15,536 bases of DNA. Source: an uncultured Sutterella sp. (GTDB lineage: Bacteria; Pseudomonadota; Gammaproteobacteria; Burkholderiales; Burkholderiaceae_F). Numbering within the stretch: the stretch's first letter is position 1; every line of letters starts with the position of its first letter. The notes beneath the pieces are model-generated. The model was given only the letters and a program-made list of their open reading frames with translations. It was not told the origin of the DNA and did no database searches. A program made the translations under genes and the position numbers. Positions 6,892 to 13,834 of this stretch are shown here, one piece after another. Location of the stretch: positions 1-15,536 of the forward strand of contig CAKQON010000037.1 in the NCBI GenBank assembly GCA_934255515.1, given 5' to 3'.

Positions 6892-8319
6892 ATGCCGCAG
6901 AATCTTCTTCCTCCCGACATTTCGTTCAAAGCGCTCCTTCGTCTCGCCGGACCGATTTTCGTCGCCAACGTTGCCATCATCGGCAGCGGCACGATCGACA
7001 CGATCATGGGTGGGCAGCTCGGCGCCGAGCACCTCGCCGCCATTGCGCTCGGCATCGCCGCGACCATTTCCGTTCTCATGGGTCTTGTGGGCATCCTCCA
7101 GGGCCTTTCTCCCGTTGCCGGCCACCACTACGGCGCCCGCAAGATGACCGAAATCGGCATCGACCTCGGACAGGCGATGTGGCTCGTCGTCGGCTTCTCG
7201 CTCATCGGCGTTCCCATTCTGATGGCGACCGACTTCTGGATGGAGCTCGGCGGCGCCAAGGGCGAGGTTGCCCGGATGGCAACCCAGTACATGTTCTGGA
7301 CGGCGCTCGCTCTTCCCGGCTCCATGGCGGCACGCACCTTCATTGCGGTCAATGCCGCCGTATCGCGCCCGCGCGTCACGATGTGGGTGTCGCTTGCCAT
7401 GCTTGCCCTCAAGGCTCCGCTCAACGCCGTCTTCATGTACGGGCTCTTCGGCCTCCCCGCGCTCGGGGGCGGCGGCGCCGGCATCTCGTTCTTCATCCTG
7501 ACTTATCTCTCCCTCATCGCCTACTGGGTGATCTGGAATAAGGACAAGTTTTATAAGAAGATGCACGCGCCGGGCTTCGTGCGGCCTGAGTGGAAGCGTC
7601 TCTGGAACCTCCTCAAGATCGGCGTCCCGATGGGTCTCTGCACCTTCTTTGAGGTTTCGAGCTTTACCCTGATGGCGATCTTCGTCTCGCGCCTAGGTCC
7701 CGACATCATGTCCGCGCACCAGATCGTTGCGAACCTCACTTCCATGTGCTACATGGTGCCGCTCTCGCTCGGCATCGCCACCTCGGTCCTCATCGCGCAG
7801 TCGCTCGGCGCCCGGTGGCCCTCTGTGGCCTATGAGTGCCTGAAGCGCACCCTGAAGCTCATGGTGACAATTGCCGTCGTGATGTCCGTGCTTCTCTTCC
7901 TCTTCCGTAGCTTCATTCTCTGGCTCTATACCAGTGAAGCGGAGGTGCACGGGCTCGCCATGTCGCTCATTCTTTTCGGGTGCTTCTACTACGTCTTCGA
8001 TGCGATGCAGTCCGTTTCCGCCTTCGCCCTTCGAGGCTACCGCGTGACGGTGGCGCCGATGATCATCTACGGCATCATGCTCTGGGGCGTGGGTCTTGGA
8101 CTCGGCTACCAGTTCGCCTTCCATGGCGAATGGGCGGGCGGCCCTTACGGCGTCTTCGGCTTCTGGGGCGCTACGGCAACCGGCCTCTTCCTCACCGGCA
8201 TCAGCCTCACCATCATGGCGCTCTGGGTGGGCCGGCAGTTTGCGAAGGACGATTCACACAGTCCCGATGAGATGAGGGCCGCCATTCTTGAGGCAGAATC
8301 CCACAAGCCTCAGCCCTGA
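6892..8319 (+). CDS. norM: MATE family multidrug/toxin exporter, NorM type
   Basis: This is an inner-membrane cation-coupled exporter of cationic drugs and metabolites. It has 475 residues with twelve predicted membrane helices in two homologous six-helix halves, the second starting near 238. Acidic residues known to matter in NorM are all present at matching positions: Asp36 (GTIDTIMGG), Glu254 (TFFEVSSF) and Asp370 (YVFDAMQSVSAFALRGYR). The start ATG lies 19 bases after the glycosyltransferase-like gene and has only a weak ribosome binding site, consistent with coupling to that gene. An intrinsic terminator follows. The natural substrate is not evident. Confidence 0.9.
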   Translation: MPQNLLPPDISFKALLRLAGPIFVANVAIIGSGTIDTIMGGQLGAEHLAAIALGIAATISVLMGLVGILQGLSPVAGHHYGARKMTEIGIDLGQAMWLVVGFSLIGVPILMATDFWMELGGAKGEVARMATQYMFWTALALPGSMAARTFIAVNAAVSRPRVTMWVSLAMLALKAPLNAVFMYGLFGLPALGGGGAGISFFILTYLSLIAYWVIWNKDKFYKKMHAPGFVRPEWKRLWNLLKIGVPMGLCTFFEVSSFTLMAIFVSRLGPDIMSAHQIVANLTSMCYMVPLSLGIATSVLIAQSLGARWPSVAYECLKRTLKLMVTIAVVMSVLLFLFRSFILWLYTSEAEVHGLAMSLILFGCFYYVFDAMQSVSAFALRGYRVTVAPMIIYGIMLWGVGLGLGYQFAFHGEWAGGPYGVFGFWGATATGLFLTGISLTIMALWVGRQFAKDDSHSPDEMRAAILEAESHKPQP

Positions 8320-8346
8320 GGCTTCATTACCTTCAGAATTCCATTC

Positions 8347-8387
8347 AAACGGATCTTTCCTTAAGCGGAGAGATCCGTTTCCTTTTG
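8347..8387 (+). terminator. Intrinsic terminator after the MATE gene
   Basis: AAACGGATCT (8347-8356) pairs perfectly with AGATCCGTTT (8371-8380) around a 14-base loop and is followed by CCTTTTG. It closes the glycosyltransferase-MATE unit. Confidence 0.8.
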
Positions 8388-8486
8388 TCTCAGGATCAAG
8401 CACCCGTCATCCGGAGGGATCCCCTTGTGTTATGTTGGGGAATCTTTTTTTGGCAGCAGCACTCTCTGAAACTTCCAGGGCAATTC

Positions 8487-9263
8487 ATGTCCACGATTCT
8501 TTTCCCCAGCCCCATCTTCGGCCCCGTCCATTCCCGGCGTCTCGGCATTTCGCTCGGCATCAACCTTCTTCCTGCGGACGGCAAGATCTGCTCCTTCGAC
8601 TGCATTTACTGCGAATGCGGTCTCAACGGCTCCCACCGGCCGCATCTCAGGATGCCTTCACGGGCGCTCGTGCGCTCGGAACTCGAGGGAAAGCTTGCTG
8701 AAATGGCCGCAGCCGGACAGAAGCCTGATGCAATTACCTTTGCCGGGAACGGAGAGCCCACAGGGCACCCGGAATTCGCGCAGATCGTTGACGACGTGAT
8801 CAAGCTTCGCGACCGCTTTGCGCCCAAGGCAAAAATCAGCGTCCTTACGAACGCCTTCCATATTCTCAGGCCCGAAGTCTTTGCCGCCCTCCAACGAGTC
8901 GACAATGCGCTCCTCAAGCTCGACACCGTTAACCTCGAATACATCGAGCTCGTGAACCGCCCGCAGGGCCGCTACGACCTCGAGAGGCTCGTTGAAAAGA
9001 TGAAGGCCTTTGAGGGCAACTGCATGATCCAGACCATGTTCATGAAGGGCTCCTGGGAAGGAAAGTCGGTCGACAACACGTCGGAGCGCTTCGTGGGACC
9101 GTGGCTTGCCGCCGTGAAGGCGATCCGCCCGAAGCTCGTCACGATCTACACGATCGACCGCGAGACGCCGGACAAGAGCCTCGAGAAGGCAACCCATGAA
9201 GAACTTGACCGCATTGCCGCAAGGCTTCGCGAAGCCGGGCTCGAGTGCACGGTGAGCTACTGA
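8487..9263 (+). CDS. Radical SAM protein of the COG0731 (wyosine-synthase-like) group, function unknown
   Basis: This 258-residue iron-sulfur enzyme has the cluster motif CSFDCIYC (Cys35, Cys39, Cys42), which binds the 4Fe-4S cluster, followed closely by Cys44. The SAM-contacting motif TFAGNGEPTGHPEF is at 84-97 and VLTNAF is in the next strand. The compact architecture resembles bacterial members of the group related to archaeal Taw1, which remodels tRNA-Phe guanosine 37. Bacteria do not make wyosine, so the reaction here is unknown. The frame is open upstream to 8385, but the ATG at 8487 has AGGG at an ideal 6-base spacing and begins the conserved protein. It stands alone between two terminators. 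Confidence 0.85.
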   Translation: MSTILFPSPIFGPVHSRRLGISLGINLLPADGKICSFDCIYCECGLNGSHRPHLRMPSRALVRSELEGKLAEMAAAGQKPDAITFAGNGEPTGHPEFAQIVDDVIKLRDRFAPKAKISVLTNAFHILRPEVFAALQRVDNALLKLDTVNLEYIELVNRPQGRYDLERLVEKMKAFEGNCMIQTMFMKGSWEGKSVDNTSERFVGPWLAAVKAIRPKLVTIYTIDRETPDKSLEKATHEELDRIAARLREAGLECTVSY

Positions 9264-9307
9264 CCGTTCGCTCATTCTGCGAAGAATTCAAAAGCCCGAA
9301 CGCAACA

Positions 9308-9348
9308 AAAAAGGCTTCCCCGGAACCTGATCCATGGGAAGCCTTTTT
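9308..9348. terminator. Bidirectional intrinsic terminator between the radical SAM gene and htpX
   Basis: AAAAAGGCTTCCC (9308-9320) pairs perfectly with GGGAAGCCTTTTT (9336-9348) over 13 bp, with A- and T-tracts on either side. It serves the convergent radical SAM gene (+) and htpX (-). Confidence 0.88.
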
Positions 9349-9392
9349 GTTTTGTCCTGCCGCTTTATCGAAGCGTCAGGACGAGAGGCGCA

Positions 9393-10298
9393 TTACTGCG
9401 CGTTCGTGTAACGATGCTCGCGAAGGGCCGCAACGCGGTCTTCGATCGAGGGGTGGCTCGCGAAGAGCGAACCGATACCGCCCGAGATGCCGAAGCCCTT
9501 GACGTTGCCCGGGAGCTCGTTCGGGGCAATGCCGCCGAGACGCTGGAGCGCATTGATCATCGGTCTGGTGGAGCCCATGATGTCCGCGGCGCCCGCGTCC
9601 GCGTGGAATTCGCGGTAGCGGCTGAAGGCGGCAACAACCATCGAGGCGAGGAAGCCGAGGCAGATGTCGAGCACGAGCGAGGTGACGTAGTAGCCGACGC
9701 CCGGCGCATCGTCTTCATTGCGAAGGATCTGACGGTCGACGACCCAGCCGATGATGCGCGAGAGGAAGACGACGAAGGTGTTCATCACGCCCTGAAGGAG
9801 CGCCATCGTGACCATGTCGCCGTTCTTCACGTGCGAAAGTTCATGCGCGAGCACAGCCTCAACCTCTTCGCGGTTCATAAGGTTGAGAAGGCCCGTCGAG
9901 ACGGCGACGAGCGAGCTCGAGCGCGAGGCGCCCGTCGCAAAAGCGTTGGGTTCGCCGTCGTAGATGCCGACTTCTGGCATGGGGAGCCCTGCCTTCTGGG
10001 CTTCGCTGCGGACAACGTCGACGAGATAGCGCTCAACCGGAGTCTGAGGATTGTTCACGTCGATCATCTGCAGGCCCATCGACATCTTCGCCATCGTCTT
10101 CGACATCAGGAGCGAGATGATCGAGCCCGTGAAGCCCACCACCATCGCAAAGACGAAGAGCGTTCCGAGATTGAGCGACTTCCCGCTCATCGTCCCGAAG
10201 TTGATGCCGAACACCATCTGGATCACCGTGAGAATCACGGAGAGCATGATGAAGATGGCGAGATTAGCGAGTATTAAAAGGCCGATGCGTTTGAACAT
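9393..10298 (-). CDS. htpX: Membrane zinc metalloprotease HtpX
   Basis: This inner-membrane M48 endopeptidase, with its catalytic domain facing the cytoplasm, degrades misfolded membrane proteins alongside FtsH. It has 301 residues. Two N-terminal membrane segments (about 5-30 and 45-66) are followed by the zinc motif HELSH (His152, Glu153, His156), with Glu230 in [12 protein letters not shown] as the third ligand. Two further hydrophobic segments lie between them (about 165-186 and 202-226). The C-terminal [14 protein letters not shown] is typical. Family members are often heat- or envelope-stress induced, but no sigma-32 promoter was found. AAGGAAAGGA about 12 bases upstream serves as the ribosome binding site. 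Confidence 0.96.
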   Translation of the reverse strand: MFKRIGLLILANLAIFIMLSVILTVIQMVFGINFGTMSGKSLNLGTLFVFAMVVGFTGSIISLLMSKTMAKMSMGLQMIDVNNPQTPVERYLVDVVRSEAQKAGLPMPEVGIYDGEPNAFATGASRSSSLVAVSTGLLNLMNREEVEAVLAHELSHVKNGDMVTMALLQGVMNTFVVFLSRIIGWVVDRQILRNEDDAPGVGYYVTSLVLDICLGFLASMVVAAFSRYREFHADAGAADIMGSTRPMINALQRLGGIAPNELPGNVKGFGISGGIGSLFASHPSIEDRVAALREHRYTNAQ

Positions 10299-10333
10299 GG
10301 CTTTCTATTCCTTTCCTTAGCGTCCTCTGGAGA

Positions 10334-10349
10334 CACAAATGCTTTTGTG
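10334..10349. promoter_or_regulatory. CACAAA-N4-TTTGTG inverted repeat upstream of htpX
   Basis: CACAAA (10334-10339) and TTTGTG (10344-10349) form a perfect inverted repeat with a TGCT spacer, 36 bases before the htpX start codon. It may be an operator or a small leader hairpin. No matching regulator family was recognised. Confidence 0.3.
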
Positions 10350-10445
10350 AGAGATGACGAGCGCCGCTTCTTAGCATTCTTAGGGTGCGGCGCCGCAGGC
10401 ATCCAGTATTTGGCGTGCGGATGCGTTAATGGTGATTTTACGGAT

Positions 10446-10480
10446 GGGGAGAAGGAATTCCCTTAACCGGCTTTCTCCCC
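10446..10480 (-). terminator. Hairpin downstream of lapB
   Basis: GGGGAGAA (10446-10453) pairs with TTCTCCCC (10473-10480). On the minus strand it follows lapB by 36 bases but lacks a T-tract. On the plus strand it is followed by TTTTGT. It may separate lapB from htpX only partly. Confidence 0.4.
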
Positions 10481-10515
10481 TTTTGTAACAAATGCGCGGG
10501 AGATTCTTCGAGTTT

Positions 10516-11685
10516 TTAGACCGCGCGCTTCTTGTCCTCGATGCGCCGCGGGGAGAAGCTGTCCCAGGCGCCGCAGCCGAGGCAGTGCCAGGAGAAGCTT
10601 GACGCGAGGAAACCGCACTTTCTGCACTGGTAGCGCGACCACCGGCGGGCATTCTGTTCGAGAAGCCCGGCGATCATCTTCGTCATCTCATCGTCGGGGT
10701 TCCCCTTGAGCTTCATCTGCATCATGGCATTGAAGGCTGAAAGGCTCGGGTGCTCTTCGAGGAAGCGCCTAGCGATCTTCTCTGCCGAGGGCACGCCCTG
10801 CCAGGCGGCGATGCGCGTGAGCGTTGCTTCCATGACGTCGGCAGTGCCGAGCTTCTCCGTTACGTCGAGGAGAAGCGCGAGAGCGCCCGCCTGATCGCCT
10901 TCCGCAGAAAGCGCGTCCGCGAGGTGACCGATGACGAGGGGCGCATAGTCGGGGCTCTTCTCAACCACATCCTTCCAGTAGCGGATTGCCTCCGGGGTCG
11001 ACCCTTCGGCCATCGCCACCTTCGCGACCGTAATGTCGACGCGGGGCGTTGCATCCTGGTAGCGCAGAAGGGGCGTGACAAGAAGACGAGCTTCCTCGAG
11101 GTTCTTGTGCTTCAGCGCGAGGTCGATGCGCTCGCAATAGAAGTGAGCAATCTCCTCGGCGTGATTTTCACCGGCCTGGGTTTCAAGAAGACGCGCCGTT
11201 TCCGTGGCGGCCGCCCATTCGTGTTCGGTGACGTAGATCTTCAGGAGTTCGCGAAGCGCATGGAGATGCTCCGACGGGACGCTCGCGAGCTTCCTGTACG
11301 CTGCTTCAGCGCGATCGAAGAACCCGGCGCAGAGGAAGTCGCGCGCAAGCTCCTTCAGGGCGAGCGCACGCTCTTCGTCCGGAAGATCCGCGCGATTGTA
11401 GAGATGCCGGTGAAGCCTCACCGCGCGCTCGAATTCGCCGCGGCTTCTGAGGAGGTTCCCGAGCACGCGCTCGAGTTCCGTTAGTTCCGGGTCCACGCGG
11501 ACGACTTCAATAAAGGCGTCAATGGCTTTGTCGGGAGCTCCGTCCAGGAGAAGCGCGAGACCCCGCGAACAGACTTCCGGCACCTTCGCCGCTTCGCCGC
11601 GCTGCCGCTGATCCCAGCCGCGGCACCACCATCCGGCAAAGAAGAGAACCGGAACAAAGATCAGATACCAGTAGTCGAATTCCAT
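10516..11685 (-). CDS. lapB: Lipopolysaccharide assembly protein B (LapB/YciM)
   Basis: In E. coli this inner-membrane-anchored protein couples LPS demand to FtsH-mediated turnover of LpxC. The protein has 389 residues, the same length as E. coli LapB. It has an N-terminal membrane anchor (about 5-20), a series of TPR helices (about 35-340, including LGNLLRSRGEFERAVRLH and IAHFYCE), and a C-terminal rubredoxin-like zinc site with Cys354, Cys357, Cys368 and Cys371 (CRKC and CLGC). The frame stays open upstream to 11856, but that extension runs through the porin terminator. The ATG at 11685 begins the membrane anchor. The usual partner gene lapA is not adjacent. Confidence 0.95.
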   Translation of the reverse strand: MEFDYWYLIFVPVLFFAGWWCRGWDQRQRGEAAKVPEVCSRGLALLLDGAPDKAIDAFIEVVRVDPELTELERVLGNLLRSRGEFERAVRLHRHLYNRADLPDEERALALKELARDFLCAGFFDRAEAAYRKLASVPSEHLHALRELLKIYVTEHEWAAATETARLLETQAGENHAEEIAHFYCERIDLALKHKNLEEARLLVTPLLRYQDATPRVDITVAKVAMAEGSTPEAIRYWKDVVEKSPDYAPLVIGHLADALSAEGDQAGALALLLDVTEKLGTADVMEATLTRIAAWQGVPSAEKIARRFLEEHPSLSAFNAMMQMKLKGNPDDEMTKMIAGLLEQNARRWSRYQCRKCGFLASSFSWHCLGCGAWDSFSPRRIEDKKRAV

Positions 11686-11835
11686 CGCGCGGTGCTTCCC
11701 CGAAATAATCAGCGTACGGCATTGGATATCGCCGCACGAAGTCAAAGAGAGAAATTTTACTGCGATCCGGAGTTTCCGAACTTTTTGAGAATCGTTCTTC
11801 TCTTCCTGAAATTCATTTTTCAAACGCCGGTTAGG

Positions 11836-11873
11836 AAAACGGCGCACTTCCATCATTTTGGAAATGCGCCGTT
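11836..11873 (-). terminator. Intrinsic terminator of the porin gene
   Basis: On the minus strand AACGGCGCATTTCC (11873-11860) pairs with GGAAGTGCGCCGTT (11851-11838), with one mismatch and an 8-base loop. It runs into TTTT. It begins 68 bases after the porin stop. Confidence 0.78.
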
Positions 11874-11940
11874 GGCGTTCTTTTGATCCTGGCCCCGGGG
11901 AACCGAGGCTTAGGATCAGATCAATCTCAGAGAGGTGAGA

Positions 11941-13113
11941 TTAGAACGTGTGAGCGAGGCCGACGTAGATGTTGCCAACCTTTTCTTCAAGGTCGTTGGT
12001 CTGGCGAGCTTCGTACTTGTCGAGAGAGGCTTCAGCATAGCCGCCGCCGACGTAGATCTTGGTGCGTTCGCTCAGCTGGTAGCCGTAGCGAGCGGCGAGA
12101 CCGAAGTACTGACCGTCGACGTCCTTCTTGCCGGCTGTCTCGACAACATCTTCGAGCGTCGTATCGACGTAGTAGAGACCAACGCAAAGTTCGCCATTGC
12201 CGCCGATGAGGGCAACCGTGCCGAGGTGGAGACCGTAGCCGGTGAAGCCCTTTTCCGTCGTCACATTAATCTTCTTTGTCCCAAGTTCAAAAGCCTCACT
12301 CGGCGTTCCAAACACGGCCCGTGCGCCGGAGAAGTACTGCGCTTCAGCAAAGACCTTCGCGACACCGAAATCGTAGTTGCCGCCAACGAAGACGAGATTG
12401 TGGTCATCGGGCTTAAAGCCGTTCTGGCGATCAAGCGTGGAATACTTCGTGAGTTCATAGCCAGCCGCAAACTGGGCAGGGCCATATTCGCCCGTCACGC
12501 CGACGGAGAAATAACGTTCGGCCGTCGAAGTACCTTCCTTCTCTTCGGCACGTTCTGCCTTGCTGTCCGTCTTGAGGGAGTACTGGACGATACCCTGGAG
12601 ACCAGCAACACGCGGGGTGGCATAGGTGATCATGTTGTCGTAACGATCGCTGGCGTCAAAGCCCCAGACAGCGTTGTCGCCGCCGTCAAAGGAATCAACA
12701 TAGCCAAGGAGATCATACGTGCCGGCCGCCGAAGCGATGCCGCCCATGCGGCCGAAAGCGAGTTCACCGAAGGGACCGTAAACCGTCAGAGCGGCTTCAC
12801 GACCGAAGAGGCGGCCATCCTGGCCAAGCGTGCCGTCATCAGTGCTGACGCCGTTTTCAAGCTTGAAGCCGACCTTGTAGCCGTTGCCGAGATCTTCGAC
12901 GCCCTTGAGGCCGAATTTGCTGGCCGTATCAATGCCGGACGTCATTTCAAACGTATTGTCGCCGTCAACAACCTTCGATCCATCGAAGCCCTTGACGTCG
13001 CTGTAGGTATAGGAGAGGCCCTGATCGATGGCGCCGTAAAGCGTCACATCAGCAGCCATGGCGGAGCCGGCAAACGCGCCGAGGACGGCGAGCGCAGCAA
13101 GAGTCTTTTTCAT
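11941..13113 (-). CDS. Gram-negative general porin (Burkholderiales type, porin_4 family)
   Basis: This outer-membrane beta-barrel channel has 390 residues from the preferred start. It has a signal peptide, MKKTLAALAVLGAFAGSAMA, with cleavage expected after residue 20 (AMA before ADVTLYG). The mature part begins with VTLYGAIDQGLSY, continues with alternating amphipathic strands including SKFGLKGVEDLGNGYKVGFKLE and FGRMGGIAS, and ends in the C-terminal Phe (VGLAHTF) needed for Bam insertion. The frame also has an ATG five codons upstream (13128). I prefer 13113 because it gives a canonical signal peptide, with GGGA nine bases upstream. It has its own promoter and terminator. Confidence 0.93.
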   Translation of the reverse strand: MKKTLAALAVLGAFAGSAMAADVTLYGAIDQGLSYTYSDVKGFDGSKVVDGDNTFEMTSGIDTASKFGLKGVEDLGNGYKVGFKLENGVSTDDGTLGQDGRLFGREAALTVYGPFGELAFGRMGGIASAAGTYDLLGYVDSFDGGDNAVWGFDASDRYDNMITYATPRVAGLQGIVQYSLKTDSKAERAEEKEGTSTAERYFSVGVTGEYGPAQFAAGYELTKYSTLDRQNGFKPDDHNLVFVGGNYDFGVAKVFAEAQYFSGARAVFGTPSEAFELGTKKINVTTEKGFTGYGLHLGTVALIGGNGELCVGLYYVDTTLEDVVETAGKKDVDGQYFGLAARYGYQLSERTKIYVGGGYAEASLDKYEARQTNDLEEKVGNIYVGLAHTF

Positions 13114-13261
13114 TTTCAGAAATCCCATTTAAAAGCCCGCCGGCATAGTGCTCTGATGGCGAAATGCTTCGGCGGGCTTGAAACGAATGCCCATAGGCAT
13201 TCACAGCACTGGCGTAGCGGACTTCTTGCACAAGACCGGAACGCCGATTGAACCGAGGTTC

Positions 13262-13290
13262 ATTATAGGTAGAACGGAGGAGCTATTCGA
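13262..13290 (-). promoter_or_regulatory. Promoter of the porin gene
   Basis: On the minus strand a perfect TATAAT (13267-13262) lies 17 bases downstream of TCGAAT (13290-13285), a weak -35. Transcription would start near 13255, giving a leader of about 140 bases. A weak -35 plus upstream AT-rich repeats suggests dependence on an activator. That is inference. Confidence 0.6.
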
Positions 13291-13328
13291 TTGGCATTTT
13301 TGGTAAATGAGAATTTTTCTCGATTTTT

Positions 13329-13345
13329 CAATTACCTCCTAATTG
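13329..13345. promoter_or_regulatory. CAATTA-N5-TAATTG inverted repeat upstream of the porin promoter
   Basis: CAATTA (13329-13334) and TAATTG (13340-13345) are perfect inverted arms with a CCTCC spacer, about 40 bases upstream of the porin -35. A second small repeat, GAGAA-TTT-TTCTC, lies at 13309-13321. Both could be regulator sites. Confidence 0.4.
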
Positions 13346-13402
13346 TGATTTTTGTCGGATAGAAGCAACAGCCGTAACAGTTCGTCATCGCCCGGACGCG
13401 TA

Positions 13403-13442
13403 AGAGAAAAGCCGCACTCCCTCGAAAAGGAATGCGGCTTTC
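13403..13442 (-). terminator. Intrinsic terminator of the rpsA-ihfB unit
   Basis: On the minus strand AAAGCCGCA (13441-13433) pairs with TGCGGCTTT (13416-13408), with TCC/GGA pairing inside, and is followed by TTCTCTT. It lies about 63 bases after the ihfB stop. Confidence 0.82.
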
Positions 13443-13457
13443 AGGATGTTTTTCTGA

Positions 13458-13487
13458 GAGATCCTCATTCAGTGAATGAAGGATCTC
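13458..13487 (-). repeat. Hairpin directly downstream of ihfB
   Basis: GAGATCCTCATTC-type arms (13458-13470 with 13474-13487) form a 13-bp stem with one bulged A and a 3-base loop, 18 bases after the ihfB stop. Together with the next hairpin it makes a tandem 3' structure. It may protect the mRNA from exonucleases. Confidence 0.5.
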
Positions 13488-13504
13488 CCGAAAATCATCA
13501 TTGG

Positions 13505-13813
13505 TCAGACATCAGATTCGCGGCTCTTGTCCACGCGCTCCCTCAGGCCCTTGCCGGCCTTGAAGAAGACGGTGTAGCGGGCGCGCACAGCAACTGCCGA
13601 ACCATCCTGAGGATTGCGGCCGACGCGCTCCGGACGATATTTCAGTCCGAAGGAGCCGAAACCGCGAATCTCGATGCGGCTGCCTTCAACCAGCGTGTCG
13701 GCCATCGTATTGATGATCACGGCAGCGGAATCCATGCAGTCGCGCTCGCGAAACGTCGGAAGACGTCCGTAGAGCTCAGCAAGAAGTTCGGATTTGGTCA
13801 TGGAATTACCCAT
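13505..13813 (-). CDS. ihfB: Integration host factor subunit beta
   Basis: This DNA-bending protein pairs with IhfA and acts in nucleoid architecture, recombination and promoter control. It has 102 residues. MTKSELLAELYGRLP begins the HU/IHF fold. IEIRGFGSFGLKYRPERVGRNPQDG contains the beta-arm with the conserved RNP whose proline intercalates into DNA, and VFFKAGKGLRERV closes the family core. A perfect AGGAGG (13824-13819) lies five bases before the ATG at 13813, which decides that start over the internal ATG at 13801. That adds MGNS to the usual N-terminus. It starts 21 bases after rpsA ends, so the two genes form one unit. Confidence 0.96.
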   Translation of the reverse strand: MGNSMTKSELLAELYGRLPTFRERDCMDSAAVIINTMADTLVEGSRIEIRGFGSFGLKYRPERVGRNPQDGSAVAVRARYTVFFKAGKGLRERVDKSRESDV

Positions 13814-13818
13814 GGTTG

Positions 13819-13824
13819 CCTCCT
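13819..13824 (-). promoter_or_regulatory. Ribosome binding site that sets the ihfB start
   Basis: AGGAGG on the minus strand, five bases upstream of the ATG at 13813. It is the strongest Shine-Dalgarno match I saw in the window and favours the four-residue-longer IHF-beta. Confidence 0.8.
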
Positions 13825-13834
13825 CTGACTCTGA

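Larger units (their letters stand above)
13114..13504 (-). promoter_or_regulatory. Porin control region and ihfB 3' region
   Basis: These 391 bases hold no gene. In particular, no lapA-like small membrane protein frame is present. From the porin outward they contain a leader of about 140 bases with a GAATGCC/GGCATTC hairpin (13185-13191 with 13196-13202), the porin promoter, an AT-rich stretch with two inverted repeats (13309-13321 and 13329-13345), and then the two ihfB hairpins. Confidence 0.6.

Noticed and set aside
9414..10277. 287-codon plus-strand open frame opposite htpX
   Set aside because: His/Arg/Asp/Glu-rich antisense shadow of an unambiguous HtpX gene.
10299..10515. Sigma-32 heat-shock promoter for htpX, suggested by CCCCAT on the minus strand around 10443-10448
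   Set aside because: No CTTGAAA-like -35 at 13-15 bases upstream. The CCCC belongs to the hairpin after lapB.
11686..11856. 57-codon N-terminal extension of LapB
   Set aside because: It would start inside the porin terminator, and the ATG at 11685 begins the conserved membrane anchor and gives the family's exact length.
11935..13251. Long plus-strand open frame of 438 codons opposite the porin
   Set aside because: It mirrors the porin, which has a clear signal peptide, C-terminal Phe, promoter and terminator. High third-position GC keeps the opposite frame open by chance.
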